Below are positions 27,350-57,995 of a stretch of 64,000 bases of DNA, in pieces. Positions within the stretch are counted from its first letter, which is position 1. Every line of letters starts with the position of its first letter. The stretch lies in the NCBI RefSeq assembly GCF_040412425.1, contig NC_089741.1, positions 43,969,358 through 44,033,357 on the forward strand. The letters are read 5' to 3'. A program made the translations under genes and the position numbers. Under the pieces are notes generated by a model. It searched no databases. It saw only the letters and a list, made by a program, of their open reading frames with translations, and was not told where the DNA came from. Source of the stretch: Macrobrachium rosenbergii. Taxonomy: Eukaryota; Arthropoda; Malacostraca; Decapoda; Palaemonidae.

Positions 27350-28296
27350 TCTCTTATACGTCTGTGTGTGCACGTGTTGTGTTCTTGTGTAATAGGAAGT
27401 GAGTCTCACATAAACGTCGATAAAACCATAAGGAATGGAAATCGTTAATCCACTACAGTCACAGAAACAAAGAAAGGTGAATAAACACAGTTGCCACGTG
27501 CGTCTTTCAGAACGGGGGATTACAGACGACTATGCGACAGAAATCCCGACGCGTTAACGGAGCTCATGTTATATTTCACTGTGTGTGTGTATGTGTGCGT
27601 GTGTGTGTGTGTGTGTGTGTTAACTTTAAAGAAGACCTCCCGGCGAACTTTGACATTTCGCTGCACGTAAAAGTTGATGTTAAATGCCTCTAGTTACCGA
27701 CGAGAGAAAATGAGCAAGACGCGGCAACATCATCATCATCATCATCATTTTCGCTTGCAATGGCTTCGATGTTTCCTCTCGGCAGGATGTCTGTGAAAGT
27801 ACATGACATTACCGTCGAGTATTGATGCATTTTACCAATGTATCCTAAATGCTACAGTATATGTAAAAGCCTGTAAATTCATTTCTTGAGCCCCTAAAAC
27901 CTGCCGAAATGTGGGACCTGAACCCCTATTCATCTTTAGACCTAGCTATTGCCCCGCTTTTCGAATCTTCTTCTTGTTTGTAAACATCACGATTCGCTGC
28001 TCCACTTGATATCCAGGGCGCATCCGACGCTTCCTTCGGCGGTCAGCCCATGTCTTCTCTCTTGTTCTGTTCTTTTCCTTCGGGCCTGGGCTAGGTAACG
28101 ACACTGAGAAACATGTCCCTTAGACCTTTGCATTAGCAAAATGAAATGCTCTGCTAGCCAGCATCAGTATCTGAAAGTTTCTTCTCTGACTCGAATTCTG
28201 GATGAAGATGTCACCTGGAAGAGAAATCTAACGGAGCACAATTCACGGTTGGTAATTCCCGGAAAGCACGCACATTCACACTCACACACACTCACA

Positions 28297-28353
<57 letters not shown>

Positions 28354-28954
28354 AATATGCAAATTAATCGAATGGCACCGTAACAAAATCTCAACTGCAG
28401 CGTGTTTGTTTGTAAATGACTATCGAATAGACGAAGTGAATTTACGCCTCGCGTTAGTAAGATTACTTTTATTTATATTACATCCATAAAAGTGATATTA
28501 ACTGTTTCTGTCACCGTAGCAGCAAAACCCGTTTTCTATGTCTGTTCAACATAGTAATCTTTTCCAGTACCCGTTTCCAGCATATAAAATTGCTAACAGG
28601 CATTTGTAGCAACTGGACATACCTTGTCAACTAAAGTTCAGTCTTTTTCCTTTGCCGCAAAGTGCTCTCTCTCTATCTCTCTCTCTGAGGGTAATAGTTT
28701 AACCGCTGTTCCACGGAAGTGGAGAAAATAATGTCTCTTAGGCGACACATTAATACCACGAGGCCACAGCTTCCCATATTTACTTGTTGGTATCAGAAAA
28801 CTGTTGGTCTCTCGTCACTGTAACTACCTCTTCTTCCTCATTGCCAGACTCTGGAATTCGCCCAATTCTTGTGTTTCCAGGAATTCTTATGATAAATTCT
28901 CATCGTTCAAGTGTCAGGCCTTAAACTTCCTTCGAGGACAGATCCCACTTTATT

Positions 28955-29003
<49 letters not shown>
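27349..29003. other. Non-coding region with (GT)n, (CA)n and (CT)n tracts
   Basis: (GT)n at 27598-27620, CAT units at 27728-27747, (CA)n at 28301-28348 and (CT)n at 28960-29003. Open frames of 65-80 codons cross these tracts. No gene supported. Confidence 0.7.
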
Positions 29004-29006
<3 letters not shown>

Positions 29007-30680
29007 GAGTTTTTGGAACCCTGAAATGTGATTGCTTCATACATTTTACATCAAAGGAAGCACACTCGCACACTATGTGTGTATATATATGCATGTGTAT
29101 AATTTTCACATAGAATATTCATCTAAATTTATCGTTTTATTGAACTGAATTTTCCCTTCTGCGACACTGACCTCCGCATATACAGCAACACCGGTCTATG
29201 TTCGAAACCGATCAATCAAACTGCGTGGTCGAAAGAGTAACATCATACTTGCCATCTGTCCGCCGTCGTGTTTTCGATACGTCACGCTCACACAGAACCG
29301 CACGTTCCCCCCCTCCCTCCCTCCCCCTCTCTCTCTCTCCATTCCCCCTCCCCACAACGCCCCTACCTACCCCTTCCGCCGGCACTGCCGTAAAAATCCG
29401 TTAAAGCGAGCGCATGTCCGGGAATCCGTCACGTGTCACGTGGATGTTACTATAGCGGTACATTCGTCGGCAGCTGCATTTTATTGTATGAGTGTGTGTC
29501 CAGCGTTGCTTATTCGGATATAAATACGAACTGCTTTTCAAGGTGTGGTAGTCTCTACGCTGATTTTAAAGGATGTAAATTAACCATGTATCCCATTCAA
29601 TGTAGAAAACATTAGGCTATATGCTACTGACAGCAGAAGAAATTATTGTTAGTAAATTTAAACATTCACAATCCTCATATCTTGGGCACTTCGACCCAAA
29701 CTAAGTCAGTAAAGTAAGTTTGTTTCTATAACCTATTCACTTCCAGGTATGATATTTCAAGGTTATCTCAGACATTAAGCATTAGACTTCAGAAACGTCA
29801 ATGCTCTCACAAAAATTTTTCCCCAAACTATGTAGTATAGACGGCACTTCTGAGAGTTGAGGTGTTCCTACACTTTATGGTTTGCCATTTACAGAATAAG
29901 AAGAAAAAGATTTACAGTATAAGTTCTCAGCAAACACACCACCTGTAACAGAACTAGTTTCAACAGAACATTCGTTTATTTATTTATTTATCCTAATGGT
30001 TAGAAAATGTTGTCAAAACATGGTAGCTGAAAAAAGGACAGAAGAATATTTATTTTATATTTAATTATTAGGAATGAAGGATAAACAAATAATCTCCTGC
30101 AAGAGAGAGAGAGAGAGAGAGAGAGATGTAAGTAATCTCGTGATTGGATAAACTTAGGACATGTGTTCACAGACTACCAGTTGCTTCACACAAAGAACTG
30201 TAAGGATGAAAGTGCGCCATCAGTGTTACTGTTTTTTTTTTTTTTATCCTAAGTACGTCTTTTCATAATGTTAATACAAGATTAATACAAAGAGGTAAAA
30301 GATAAATTTTAACCGAGAAAACTATCAGATAAATGTGTTTATCATCACAATGGTCTAAAGGAAGCAAGAACGTTATCCCTCTCGATGCTTTGTTACAATA
30401 TGTAAATGAGGAATGATGTACAAATTGCAGTTAGAGATTCTGTTAACTGTATCAGACACTTAGATCGCGCCGTGAATTAAGTTATGGTTATTATAGTAAC
30501 AGATTTCTTAAAGAAAAAAGGAATAATAATTTTGGCTGCATTTTTTTTCCGCAAAACTGAAGAATACTACTGCTGCCTGGATCCCGTCAGTCGCCGACAT
30601 GGGTAGGCCCTATTTACTGCCTTTTCTTTATGCTTTTGTTTATGTTTATGATATTTACGGTCTTTTGTCTATGATTTTAG
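29004..30680. other. Non-coding spacer
   Basis: A C/CT-rich patch lies at 29307-29370 and a (GA)n tract at 30101-30125. No gene or recognised repeat. Confidence 0.55.
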
Positions 30681-30908
30681 AGTCATCCCAAAGGGGCTGG
30701 TGCTAAACACGGCGCCCATATTATTGCACCTAAACTGGTAGATAACCGAACCAGTTTTACCTTTTACTCCAGCGTCTCCAAAGGTAAAAATCGCACTCAA
30801 GAAGAAACTGTCATGACACCAGTTACTTCAGTCACGCCTGATGATCTCGAGTTTGTTGACACGAGACTGAGAAACTCCGTTTTCTATGATTCTGAAGAGT
30901 ATAAATGA
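30681..30908 (+). other. Weak candidate terminal coding exon
   Basis: TATGATTTTAG looks like a splice acceptor and is followed by 75 open codons ending in TGA, with a hydrophilic reading (KLVDNRTSFTFYSS, TPDDLEFVDTRLR, YDSEEYK). The frame has a stop directly before the acceptor, so it would need splicing. The nearest ATG/donor (ATGG|GTAGGC at 30599) is out of phase. I recognise no family, and chance is quite possible. Confidence 0.17.
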
Positions 30909-31129
30909 AATAATATAAACTCGATCCTATTTATTTGTAGTCTAAATGGGTTCAAAAGCTAAATAAGTTAGAATTTAATTCTTTTAAATATATATATGCG
31001 ATGTTCTTATGTTAAAGATTACGGTTAAGAACATTAAAACACGGGAATCTATAGACGATAAGAAGCAAAACATTGTGAAGAAAACATCTGTGTGTAGTAC
31101 TACTATAGGTGATGGAAGTCAATTCGTCG

Positions 31130-31175
31130 AAGTCTACTTTTCCAAGTGTTGTTGTGTGCGTGTTGTTGCGCTGAT
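31130..31175 (+). other. Possible 5' non-coding exon end (donor at 31176)
   Basis: GCTGAT|GTAAGTATC is a strong donor in the more GC-rich stretch upstream of MBTPS1. It could end the first untranslated exon of that gene, because the coding exon is preceded by a splice acceptor at 35611-35612. The pairing is inferred only. Confidence 0.2.
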
Positions 31176-31554
31176 GTAAGTATCTCGCCCCTCGTCCGAG
31201 TCACAGAATTCTCGTGAAGTCCGCAGACGAGAGAACTGCCTGGGTGTTGTTGCGCTGGGTGTTGTTTTACCGCGACGGTAGGTCTATTTTAATGTGGTTC
31301 TAAAGGTCACCGAGATTAGGAAGACGTCTCGAGACATCTCAATGAATCGTGTTGACCTTACGAGGTGCTTGTTACCAATGGAAGGTCATCTCGAGGTCGG
31401 AACGTTGTTTAGAACGATGTCTTAGTTCGTATTCGGTTGAAGTGACGGTAAAATAGGAAGGTTTAGGCCGAGGTCATTAGGGTATCGGTAGGTATAGCTA
31501 GTGGTAGGCTGTAGGCCTCAGGTAGGGGTAAATTCATCATTTAGTTTCGTAATA

Positions 31555-31905
31555 AATTAATTATTCAGAAATATTTTTTGAAAGGTTCCTCCCAATTATT
31601 GTGTAAATTAGTTCTTTTTTTGAAGGTTCCTTCTGATTATTGTGTAAATTAGTTCATTTTTGAAGGTTCCTTCTGATTATTGTGTAAATTAGTTTTTTTT
31701 TTAAGGTTCCTTCTGATTATTGTGTAAGTTAGTTCTTTTTTTGAAGGTTCCTTCTGATTATTGTGTAAATTCATTTTTTTTGAAGGTTCCTCCTAATTGC
31801 TGTGTAAATTAGTTCTTTTTTTGAAGGTTCCTCCTAATTATTGTGTAAATTAGTTCTTTTTTTGAAGGTTCCTCCTAATTATTGGTCAAGTTAGTTCTAT
31901 TACAA
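31555..31905. repeat. 41-bp minisatellite, about 8 units
   Basis: Unit GAAGGTTCCTCCTAATTATT plus GTGTAAATTAGTTCTTTTTT. Early units have CCTTCTGATTATT and later ones CCTCCTAATTATT, so the array grew in two variant blocks. Confidence 0.95.
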
Positions 31906-32568
31906 AGTGAGAGAGGCTAGCCTGAATAATTGACGAATTTGTCCGTAGACCTATCTATATGATTTATGGTGCTTCAGATCAGGTTAGGGTAGAATCAGAA
32001 GCCTGTAGGTACGATGTATCCAGGTTGAAATAAAGTTTTCTGTTGTATTTTCATGTCTTTCATTTTGTTTTATTGAATTTTGACTCAGAATTTATAGGCA
32101 CAGTTTGTTTAATTTTTGGAGAGGAACTGGAATGTGGTCAGCAAAACACAGACACAAGGGGTTCGCAAACAGCATAAAGACCAGAGTCGTTCATAACACC
32201 AGCGACACTATGTAGTAAAGCTGTTCATCTTGCAAAAGTACTATCGGTGTACTTCCACAGTTTAACCCACAAGGTGCTGCGCATCGCTAGAATCGACGCT
32301 TTATATGTTGCGCTAGGATGACGACGATGTTATCGACGCTCTATTTGCAAATATCTTGGTAAATTTAGTCAGCAGTCTCGCCAGCCATTCAGCTCACTCT
32401 TGAACATATAAGATGCCAGGTTTCTCTTAATCATAGATATAAAAATAGCAAAATTGTAAACCTTCTATCAGTTGTGGGGGGGAGTGGGACCAGGGAGGCT
32501 TTTGTATCCAGAAGTTGAGCAACGGTCAAAGATTTTTATAAATCTTTATTTTGTGAATTTTGGAGATA

Positions 32569-32664
32569 ATGGCTTTTGATGATGATGCTTACTCATTTTC
32601 ATCAAATAGTGATGTCGAGATAGATGATTACAGTGACAGTGATGATAGTAATATTGGTTTTAAA
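32569..32664 (+). other. Candidate short acidic first exon
   Basis: GAGATAATGG starts an acidic frame (MAFDDDAYSFSSNSDVEIDD, then YSDSDDSNIGFK) that reaches AAA|GTTAGT, a usable donor. Acidic N-termini of this type occur in some transposases and nuclear proteins, but I cannot identify a downstream exon. Reading on through the donor gives a 70-codon frame of no recognised type. Confidence 0.22.
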
Positions 32665-33164
32665 GTTAGTGTGCATATGACAGTCAACATACACACACAT
32701 ATACACCCATTCAACCAATTAATAACTGTTGTATATTTTTTGTACTTTTATAGGTGTTTCTTGAATAGCTAAGGATTAATTTTGTCATGAAAAAATTTGA
32801 AATTGTCACAGAAAATACTGCACGAAACATTCCAACACTAAAAAGTGGTTAATAAAAATGTTTTCTCTCCCAAAAATATTCTTTTTAAACAAGTTTTTAA
32901 AAGTATTGTATATTTTATTTTTAATTATTAATCTGTGACATAAGGCGATTACAACCACGTATAACATTAGGTGATAAGTTAAAAATGAGCAAGCAAATAT
33001 TGGTTCCATTACAGAAGTTGCATATGCATAATATTGCCGTCCTTAAGTGGCATCCCCCAATATCTCTTGGGTCAATTGACGTTAAGTATGAATAGGCCCA
33101 TTGAACTAGTGGATGTATTGTAACTTACTGCATTAGGAATTCCTTACAGATTAATCGGTGAATG
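32665..33164. other. Non-coding spacer
   Basis: AT-rich unique DNA. Nothing recognised. Confidence 0.5.
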
Positions 33165-33735
33165 TCATGCAATTGTAACTAAAAGTTCTAGCAAAGATGC
33201 AATGCATTACTACCTTAATGCCATTCTCCTTGCATTAGTTCCTTGTTGGACGAGTCACTAGAGTTCTTGGATAGCACTCTGCTAGGCCCGAGTTCGAGTC
33301 TCCGACCGGCCAATGAAGAATTAGAGGAATTTATTTCTGGTGATAGAAATTCATTTCTTGGTATAATGTGGTTCGGATTCCACAATAAGCTGTAGGTCCC
33401 GTTGCTAGGTAATCAGTTGGTTCTTAGCCATGTAAAATAAGTCTAATCCTTCGGGCCAGGCCTAGGAGAGCTGTTAATCAACTCAGTGGTCTGGTTAAAC
33501 TAAAGTATACTTAATTTCTCCTTGCATTTTAATAGATTTTTATCTATTTATTAGTTTATTTTTTCTTTTTGATAAGTGAGATCTCTTCTTTCTGTATTTC
33601 ACTTTACCTTCCCTTACTTCCCAATGAGCACCATATTCTTTGGAAGCTTGATTTTCTAGTCATGGCCCCTGTGGGCTTGTTCTAATGAATAGGGTTCATC
33701 TTCTAAATAATAATAATAATAATATAATAATAATA
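33165..33735 (+). mobile_element. LINE 3' end interrupted by a SINE
   Basis: AGTTCTAGCAAAGATGCAATGCAT at 33184 aligns with the last codons of the LINE at 26390-26414, and the sequence after 33529 is the same 3' tail (TTTATCTATTTATTAGTTTA, TATTCTTTGGAAGCTTG, GTGGGCTTGTTC), ending in AAT units. A SINE lies between the two parts, flanked by a target-site duplication. The host copy was 5'-truncated before the SINE landed. Confidence 0.75.
33240..33512 (+). mobile_element. tRNA-derived SINE (SINE-1), complete
   Basis: The head has Pol III-like boxes: GGACGAGTCACTAGAG (A-box region) and CCGAGTTCGAGTCTCC (B-box). The body shares TAGAGGAATTTATTTCTGGT, GTGGTTCGGATTCCACAATA, AGCTGTAGGTCCCGTTGCTA and CCTTCGGGCC with the copy at 44527. 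The 13-bp duplication TTCTCCTTGCATT sits at 33224-33236 and 33516-33528. Confidence 0.85.
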
Positions 33736-35612
33736 ATAAAATATGATACATTAATTTCTCATCAAACATATGAACCTTTGCTTATAATTTTTAGACTAGT
33801 ATCTAGTTATCATCTGATGTAATTTTTACTATTATTATTTTTTACAACAGGGTAAAACCATGGGCTGCCAACAATAGGTAATCAACTAGGCTAATTACTC
33901 CTCCCCCTCCATTTTGGCAATTTCTGTGAGGCTTAAGCCTAGGAGTTAGGGAAACCAGGCTAGGAATTACATTATCAAATAGCAGTTGTAATTTGAGTCA
34001 GTGATCCTTGCTAACTGTTATTTATAGTAATATCAATTTTTGGAAGTCAAAAGATGTCATTTTTGCAGTTTTGTGGTACTTTAATTTCTTACCAGATACA
34101 TGATCCATATGTTTTTCCCAATGTTCATCATGTGGTTTATGCATATCTGACCATTATCATTGGTGTAAACCACAAAGTTTTCTGTTACTGGAGCCCCTTT
34201 AGCTTGTATAACAATTATGGGTTAGAAGCTAATGGGAACTCAAGGTTTTAGGTTGGGCGAGAAGCCACAAATTAATGAATTGCTTGAACGGTAATGGTCT
34301 AAAATGCATAAGACAAAAGATAAGCAATCTGAAAAATATTGGTTCATGTCTATAATCTAGATCAGGTACAAAATATGTTTATAAAGAAATGTCAAAAAAG
34401 TAATTAGAGGGATACATCAAAACTTTAGCTAACCTAATATAGGATGCTTAGTTTGCCTGGTCAGGGGTTCCCACCCAACCTGACCTTGAGCATGGTCGTA
34501 GAATAAATTACTGACATGCATCCTAATCATACCTTTCCTAGCCTATCCTAACCTACGGTGCCTGGTCTTACATGGCCTAGAGTATTTTCAGTCATTAAAG
34601 TGAAATACAAATCTTCTTCATAACCGAACCTTGCACACCAAGTCCTAACTGCTCCTAACCATACCTTGTAGTTGGGGTACAGCTCTAAGTCACACATTCA
34701 ATTTGTCCCAATCCATGTGATTATATATGTTAACATATCGGTAAATGTAAGTATACCATGTTTTTTGTGACTTCTTCATCCTGTGCTGGAGGTATTTTCA
34801 ATTATTATTGTTGATTGATGTAAACCTACTGCGTATCTATTTCCTTTGCAGTGTTTACCCAAGTGTCTTTCATACATGTACTGTTGTAGGGTTTTGCTTT
34901 TTCGTCGAGTAAAAACTGAATATCCGTACTCTCCAAGTTAAGCATATTTTTATACCAGTCGCTATTCCTGCCTTCATGGATTTCAGTAACAATGTCTCTT
35001 GTTCATGAAACATTTTGAGTAGAAACAAATAGATTTTAAGTTAATATATAATGTAAATTTAATAAATGCATGAGATTTTTAATATTGCTATGGCCTGAAC
35101 TCTCAAACTTTAAATTACTGATGCTTTTCCTGAAGGGTATTTCTCCAGGGAATTACTAAAGGTAGTCTTTTGCTTCTAATTTTTTTTTATCTTGATTTTC
35201 TGTAGAAGCACTAGACAAAGGAAACCCAGAGAAATGAAGCAGTAAGTTATTGGAAATAGAATGAAAGCATGATCAGAAGACTGTGGGTGGTGCCTCTTTC
35301 TGAGGTAGGGTATTGATATAAAATACTGAATTTTCAGATGCAGGGTAAAATGGATGTAATTTTTCCTTTTCTCTAACATTATTTTATCGGCTAAATCCTA
35401 ATTTGTGTATCAAAAATGTCAGATTTGAGTCATATGAACATCATTACTATAAGGTTTTCTGTGTTGGTGGGTCGCATATTTTTTATAATTACACTACAAA
35501 GTGTTTATGGAAAATGCTCAGTGGTAGTTTTATATTGCAAAGCTATATTAAGTGTAACATATAAAATGGGTAAAGTTGTAACAGCCAATTAAGGCAATTG
35601 CTTTGATTACAG
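33736..35612. other. Region upstream of MBTPS1
   Basis: Unique AT-rich DNA, presumed intergenic or first intron of MBTPS1. No TATA-box or initiator could be assigned with confidence, and no repeat was seen beyond short T-runs. Confidence 0.45.
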
Positions 35613-35662
35613 GTGGCGTAAGTAATGTGAACCGGTCACTGTTGTGAAAATACTTCAAGAAA
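35613..35662 (+). other. MBTPS1: 5' UTR part of first coding exon of MBTPS1
   Basis: CTTTGATTACAG|GTGGCG is a good acceptor 50 bp before the ATG, suggesting a spliced 5' UTR with one or more upstream non-coding exons. The start context is CAAGAAAATGA. Confidence 0.45.
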
Positions 35663-54369
<18,707 letters not shown>

Positions 54370-54984
54370 ATATCTCATGTGGCTTTAGAGGCGCACACAA
54401 TAAAAGTTTTTGTTCATAAAATTTCTAAGTAGATTTAAGATGGATTTTGTGAAATTCTTATTTATATTTTCCATCTTGTAAATGAAAACCTATCACAAAT
54501 TATTTCTTATAAAGAGAGTAACTTACTTCAATACTGGTATTTATGAGGAATGTGTTTAAGTATCCATACTGTATTTGTTTTGACATTTGCTCTTGATTGT
54601 GATTTCTTATATTGTGACCTTATATATACCTCATCATTGCTATGTAGGTGTTTTGTAACACAAAGCTATTAATTTTAGTCTTCTATTGATGTCACTGTTA
54701 TTTATCTATACTTTAATGTTCAGTTCTTTAGGTACCATTTTACAGGTGTAGTTTGCAGTATGCTGGAACCAGGCTTAGTTTGGGAAAGTTCATATCACAT
54801 GCTAAACAGTCAGCTCCATAACTGAGGGACTTATATCATTTTGTCATGTAAGAGCTCAGTAATACACTGTGGTACTTTCACACCAATATAACATCACTTG
54901 GAAATTGTGCTGAATATTTTTAACTTATGATAAAGTTATCTATTACAGTATCAAGAACATAGTTATGAATTGGAGGATGATTTT

Positions 54985-55060
<76 letters not shown>

Positions 55061-56320
55061 GCGTGTTTTTTATACAGCAAATAGTTCCTCAATTTTTTCT
55101 TCTTTGGACTACTCTTGTACATTATATATCTCTAATTGTAACCTTTTAGATTTTTATCCTTGACATTAATAAAGAAAGCTTAGTGTGAAAATACACAAGT
55201 TGTAAGTTAGTGCTCTGAAATTCTATTGATGTGGGTGCTTATACTTGATCCTGTATCATAGTTTGCAAATGGTTATTTTTTTTAATCTCCTCTTGTAAAA
55301 AAAAAAAGTACAACACTTGTAGTGTCGGTAGAAAGCACTGTCAAGTATAATTTAGTATGTAATAAGTTTTTATGTTTTTATTAGAATGTTTGATTTGGTA
55401 TGTAATGTTACAGTGATTATGTTTTTTTCTAATTTTTGTAGGGAACAATAGAATAGGAACTTTGAGATGTCATTCTGTGGATCGTTAAAACTCTTTTTAT
55501 GTGTTACTTGTATTTTTCATAGCACATGGAAAGATATATGTCATAAGTTTCACATCTTCTGTACATAGATTTTTATAATGTAGTAATAGGGAATGAGAGG
55601 ATTAATGCATATTTTTCCCTTAGCAATATTGTATTAATTGAAGAATTTGTTGTAGCATTATGCTTCAGGCATCCTGTTGGAGATTTGAAGCTGTATTCTG
55701 CAAATACTTAGTCTTTCATAAACATGTATGTGATATTGACTTTTTGGAGTATGTGGAGGTGTGCAAAGCGTGTGAATGAACGAGAGGTAGGCACTCTAGT
55801 TGCTCCTTTATAATGTTGAATCATCTTTTTGTGATAAAAGGGATGTTCTCTAGATATTTATCGTTAGCTCAAATCTTATAGCTGTAGGATTTGGAGTAAG
55901 GCTTGCTTAATCATTATCCCTCTACAGGGTAGGGTTTTATTTATGCTGTTTTACGTAAGGTTTGTCCATACATTTGAAGTTATCTGTGTCTACATATATC
56001 TAGACTTAATGTTCATTTGCATTTATTTCATTGTAACTGACTTTTTTTAATGATTGTAATCAGCATATGTAATACTTGTGTTTTCTGTGGGAAGTATATT
56101 TCAGACATTTCAGTTTTTGTAATCATGTTTTTTAGTTTATTTTATAATTTATTTTGTATAGATATGCTAGGTCGTCTCATTACTTTGAGTAAGAAAATCT
56201 ACTTCTCTTTGGGTTAGTTTTAAGTTCACTATAACCAAAGAAGTTGTTTATACATACAAGTATATGATTGTTTATATGTTATGGGATTTTGTAGAATAAA
56301 GTACAGCTTTATCATTACTG
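54370..56320 (+). other. MBTPS1: Probable 3' UTR of MBTPS1 with alternative polyadenylation signals
   Basis: AATAAA hexamers occur at 54399-54404 (30 bp after the stop), 55168-55173 and 56295-56300, the last two in T-rich contexts typical of poly(A) sites. A (CT)n tract at 54990-55057 lies between them. The true end is not decidable from sequence. Confidence 0.5.
54990..55057. repeat. (CT)n microsatellite
   Basis: About 34 CT units in the presumed 3' UTR of MBTPS1. Confidence 0.95.
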
Positions 56321-57685
56321 CAGAATTTACCTTTTCCGCATCTCATATTCTGTATTTCTCCAAGTCATAGGGGCCAACTTAGTGACAAAGAATATTCTAT
56401 AAACCCTATTGAAGAAGAATGTGTTAAGCAGTCTGAGTTTTATCCACTCTCTTCTAACATTTGCAGATTTTTCTGAATTCCTATTAAATCTGTCTTTACC
56501 TTTACCTTTTTCAGCAATTTCCTTGGGATTTTTTTACATCTTCATATTGCTGCTTCCATATATACTGCTTATCAGCCAACTGTCCCTTATCTTTTCCAAC
56601 ATCCAAACCACCTCAATTTTGAGATCACGGACTATTGGATGTATACTTGGCTTTTATAATGAACTGAAATCAGAATCATGGCTGATTTTAATACTTGATT
56701 CTTACTCTTATTAAGTTTATGGAGACCATCAAGTCAGATTTCTGGACTTAAAATCTTTCTGGAAATATTTGCTCTCGGTTGGTACAGTGAAAATAGATTA
56801 GGATAAAGAACTTGAAATTCTGCTTGGAAAAAACCAATTCAGGTGAAAAGGGAGGAGTAGAGCAACTTGCAGCTTCCAGTAGGAAGTTGTGAAGAAATCT
56901 TTGCACCCCCTACAGTATGCCTTGCAGGGCACACTGGCAGTGATACTGAAGTCTGTCTAGCCTGACTATGGATTGGAAGCAGAATGACAGTGACTTTAAA
57001 CATGCAGCTATCGACTCACATCCCAGTAAGATATCTGCTGGTGTATATTTTGATATTTATTGTGGTAAAGTTATTTGTTGTACATTACTCAGTCTGATAG
57101 TACAATATGAGAAAGTAGACCTTACATCGTCAATTATGGTGCAGTTCCATTTGATGTGCTTTGTACTTTTAGCTCTCTGTTCCATGGTAATCAGTTGTGT
57201 TGCTCTTACATTTTTTCAGCAAGTTTGTACAAGATGTAATTTCTTGCAAATGTAACTTTTGCTTGCAAGGACAAATCCTTTGGAACAGGTCTGTGAGGAT
57301 AAGAATTTTGATAAATTGACATGTTTACTTTAGTATAGCATAAAAGTAATTGCTAAGACAGTTGGTAGTAGCCTTGCAAACATTGTGGAAGGTTTGCAGA
57401 TTTATGGCATTGCCCATTGTCCCTCAAAAAGTTTTTTATTACTATAAAATAGTTTGACATAACCAGTGCACTGGATACAAGATTCCTGTAGGTCACGAGT
57501 GAAGGAGTTGTTTTTATATTGAGTGGGACACTGAGGCAATGCAGCTTTATAGAGGTTCGTCAACTAGGTGAGAAGAAACCAAATGGAGACAATGGAAAAC
57601 TGTGAGCCAAAAAAGCAGTTTAGCTGGACAAAGCAGGATCCTGAAAAGACTCCAGCTAATTACAGACTACTTCATTGGAAGGTTA
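56321..57685. other. Intergenic DNA
   Basis: Two open frames of 95-101 codons (56409-56714 and 56968-57255) are hydrophobic, lack a family match and have no splice support, so I treat them as chance. Confidence 0.5.
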
Positions 57686-57995
57686 CCCCACAGGGAGTTG
57701 TGCCATCAGTGCACCACATGCAGTGCATTGTAGGCATTACTTAAGGTTCTTTGCAGTGTCTTTTCAGGCCCCAGCTACAACCCTTTTCATTCCTTTTACA
57801 GCACCTTCGTTCGTAACCTCGCAGTCTCCTAGCAACTGCGAGGTTTTCCTCTGATTACACCTTTAAAACCTTTCCACTCTCAAGTTTCCTTTCAGCTCTA
57901 ATCCACTCTCAAGTTTCCTTTCAGCTCTAAGAGACCTCATAATTCTTAGTGATTGGCCCTTGGCCTAAATTTTATATTCCATTCCATCCCACTTA
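57686..57995 (-). mobile_element. Dispersed repeat D, minus-strand copy
   Basis: The reverse complement has TAGGACC-like, ATGAGGTC, AAAGGTG and GAGGAAAACCTCGCAGTTGC blocks in the order of the copy at 23195, then CTTTGCAGCGAA-like and GTGCACTGATGGCAC sequence beyond it. A 32-bp segment (CCACTCTCAAGTTTCCTTTC and what follows) is duplicated near 57876/57908. Confidence 0.7.

Noticed and set aside
56409..57255. Two hydrophobic frames of about 100 codons downstream of MBTPS1
   Set aside because: No family resemblance; T-rich composition explains the hydrophobicity.
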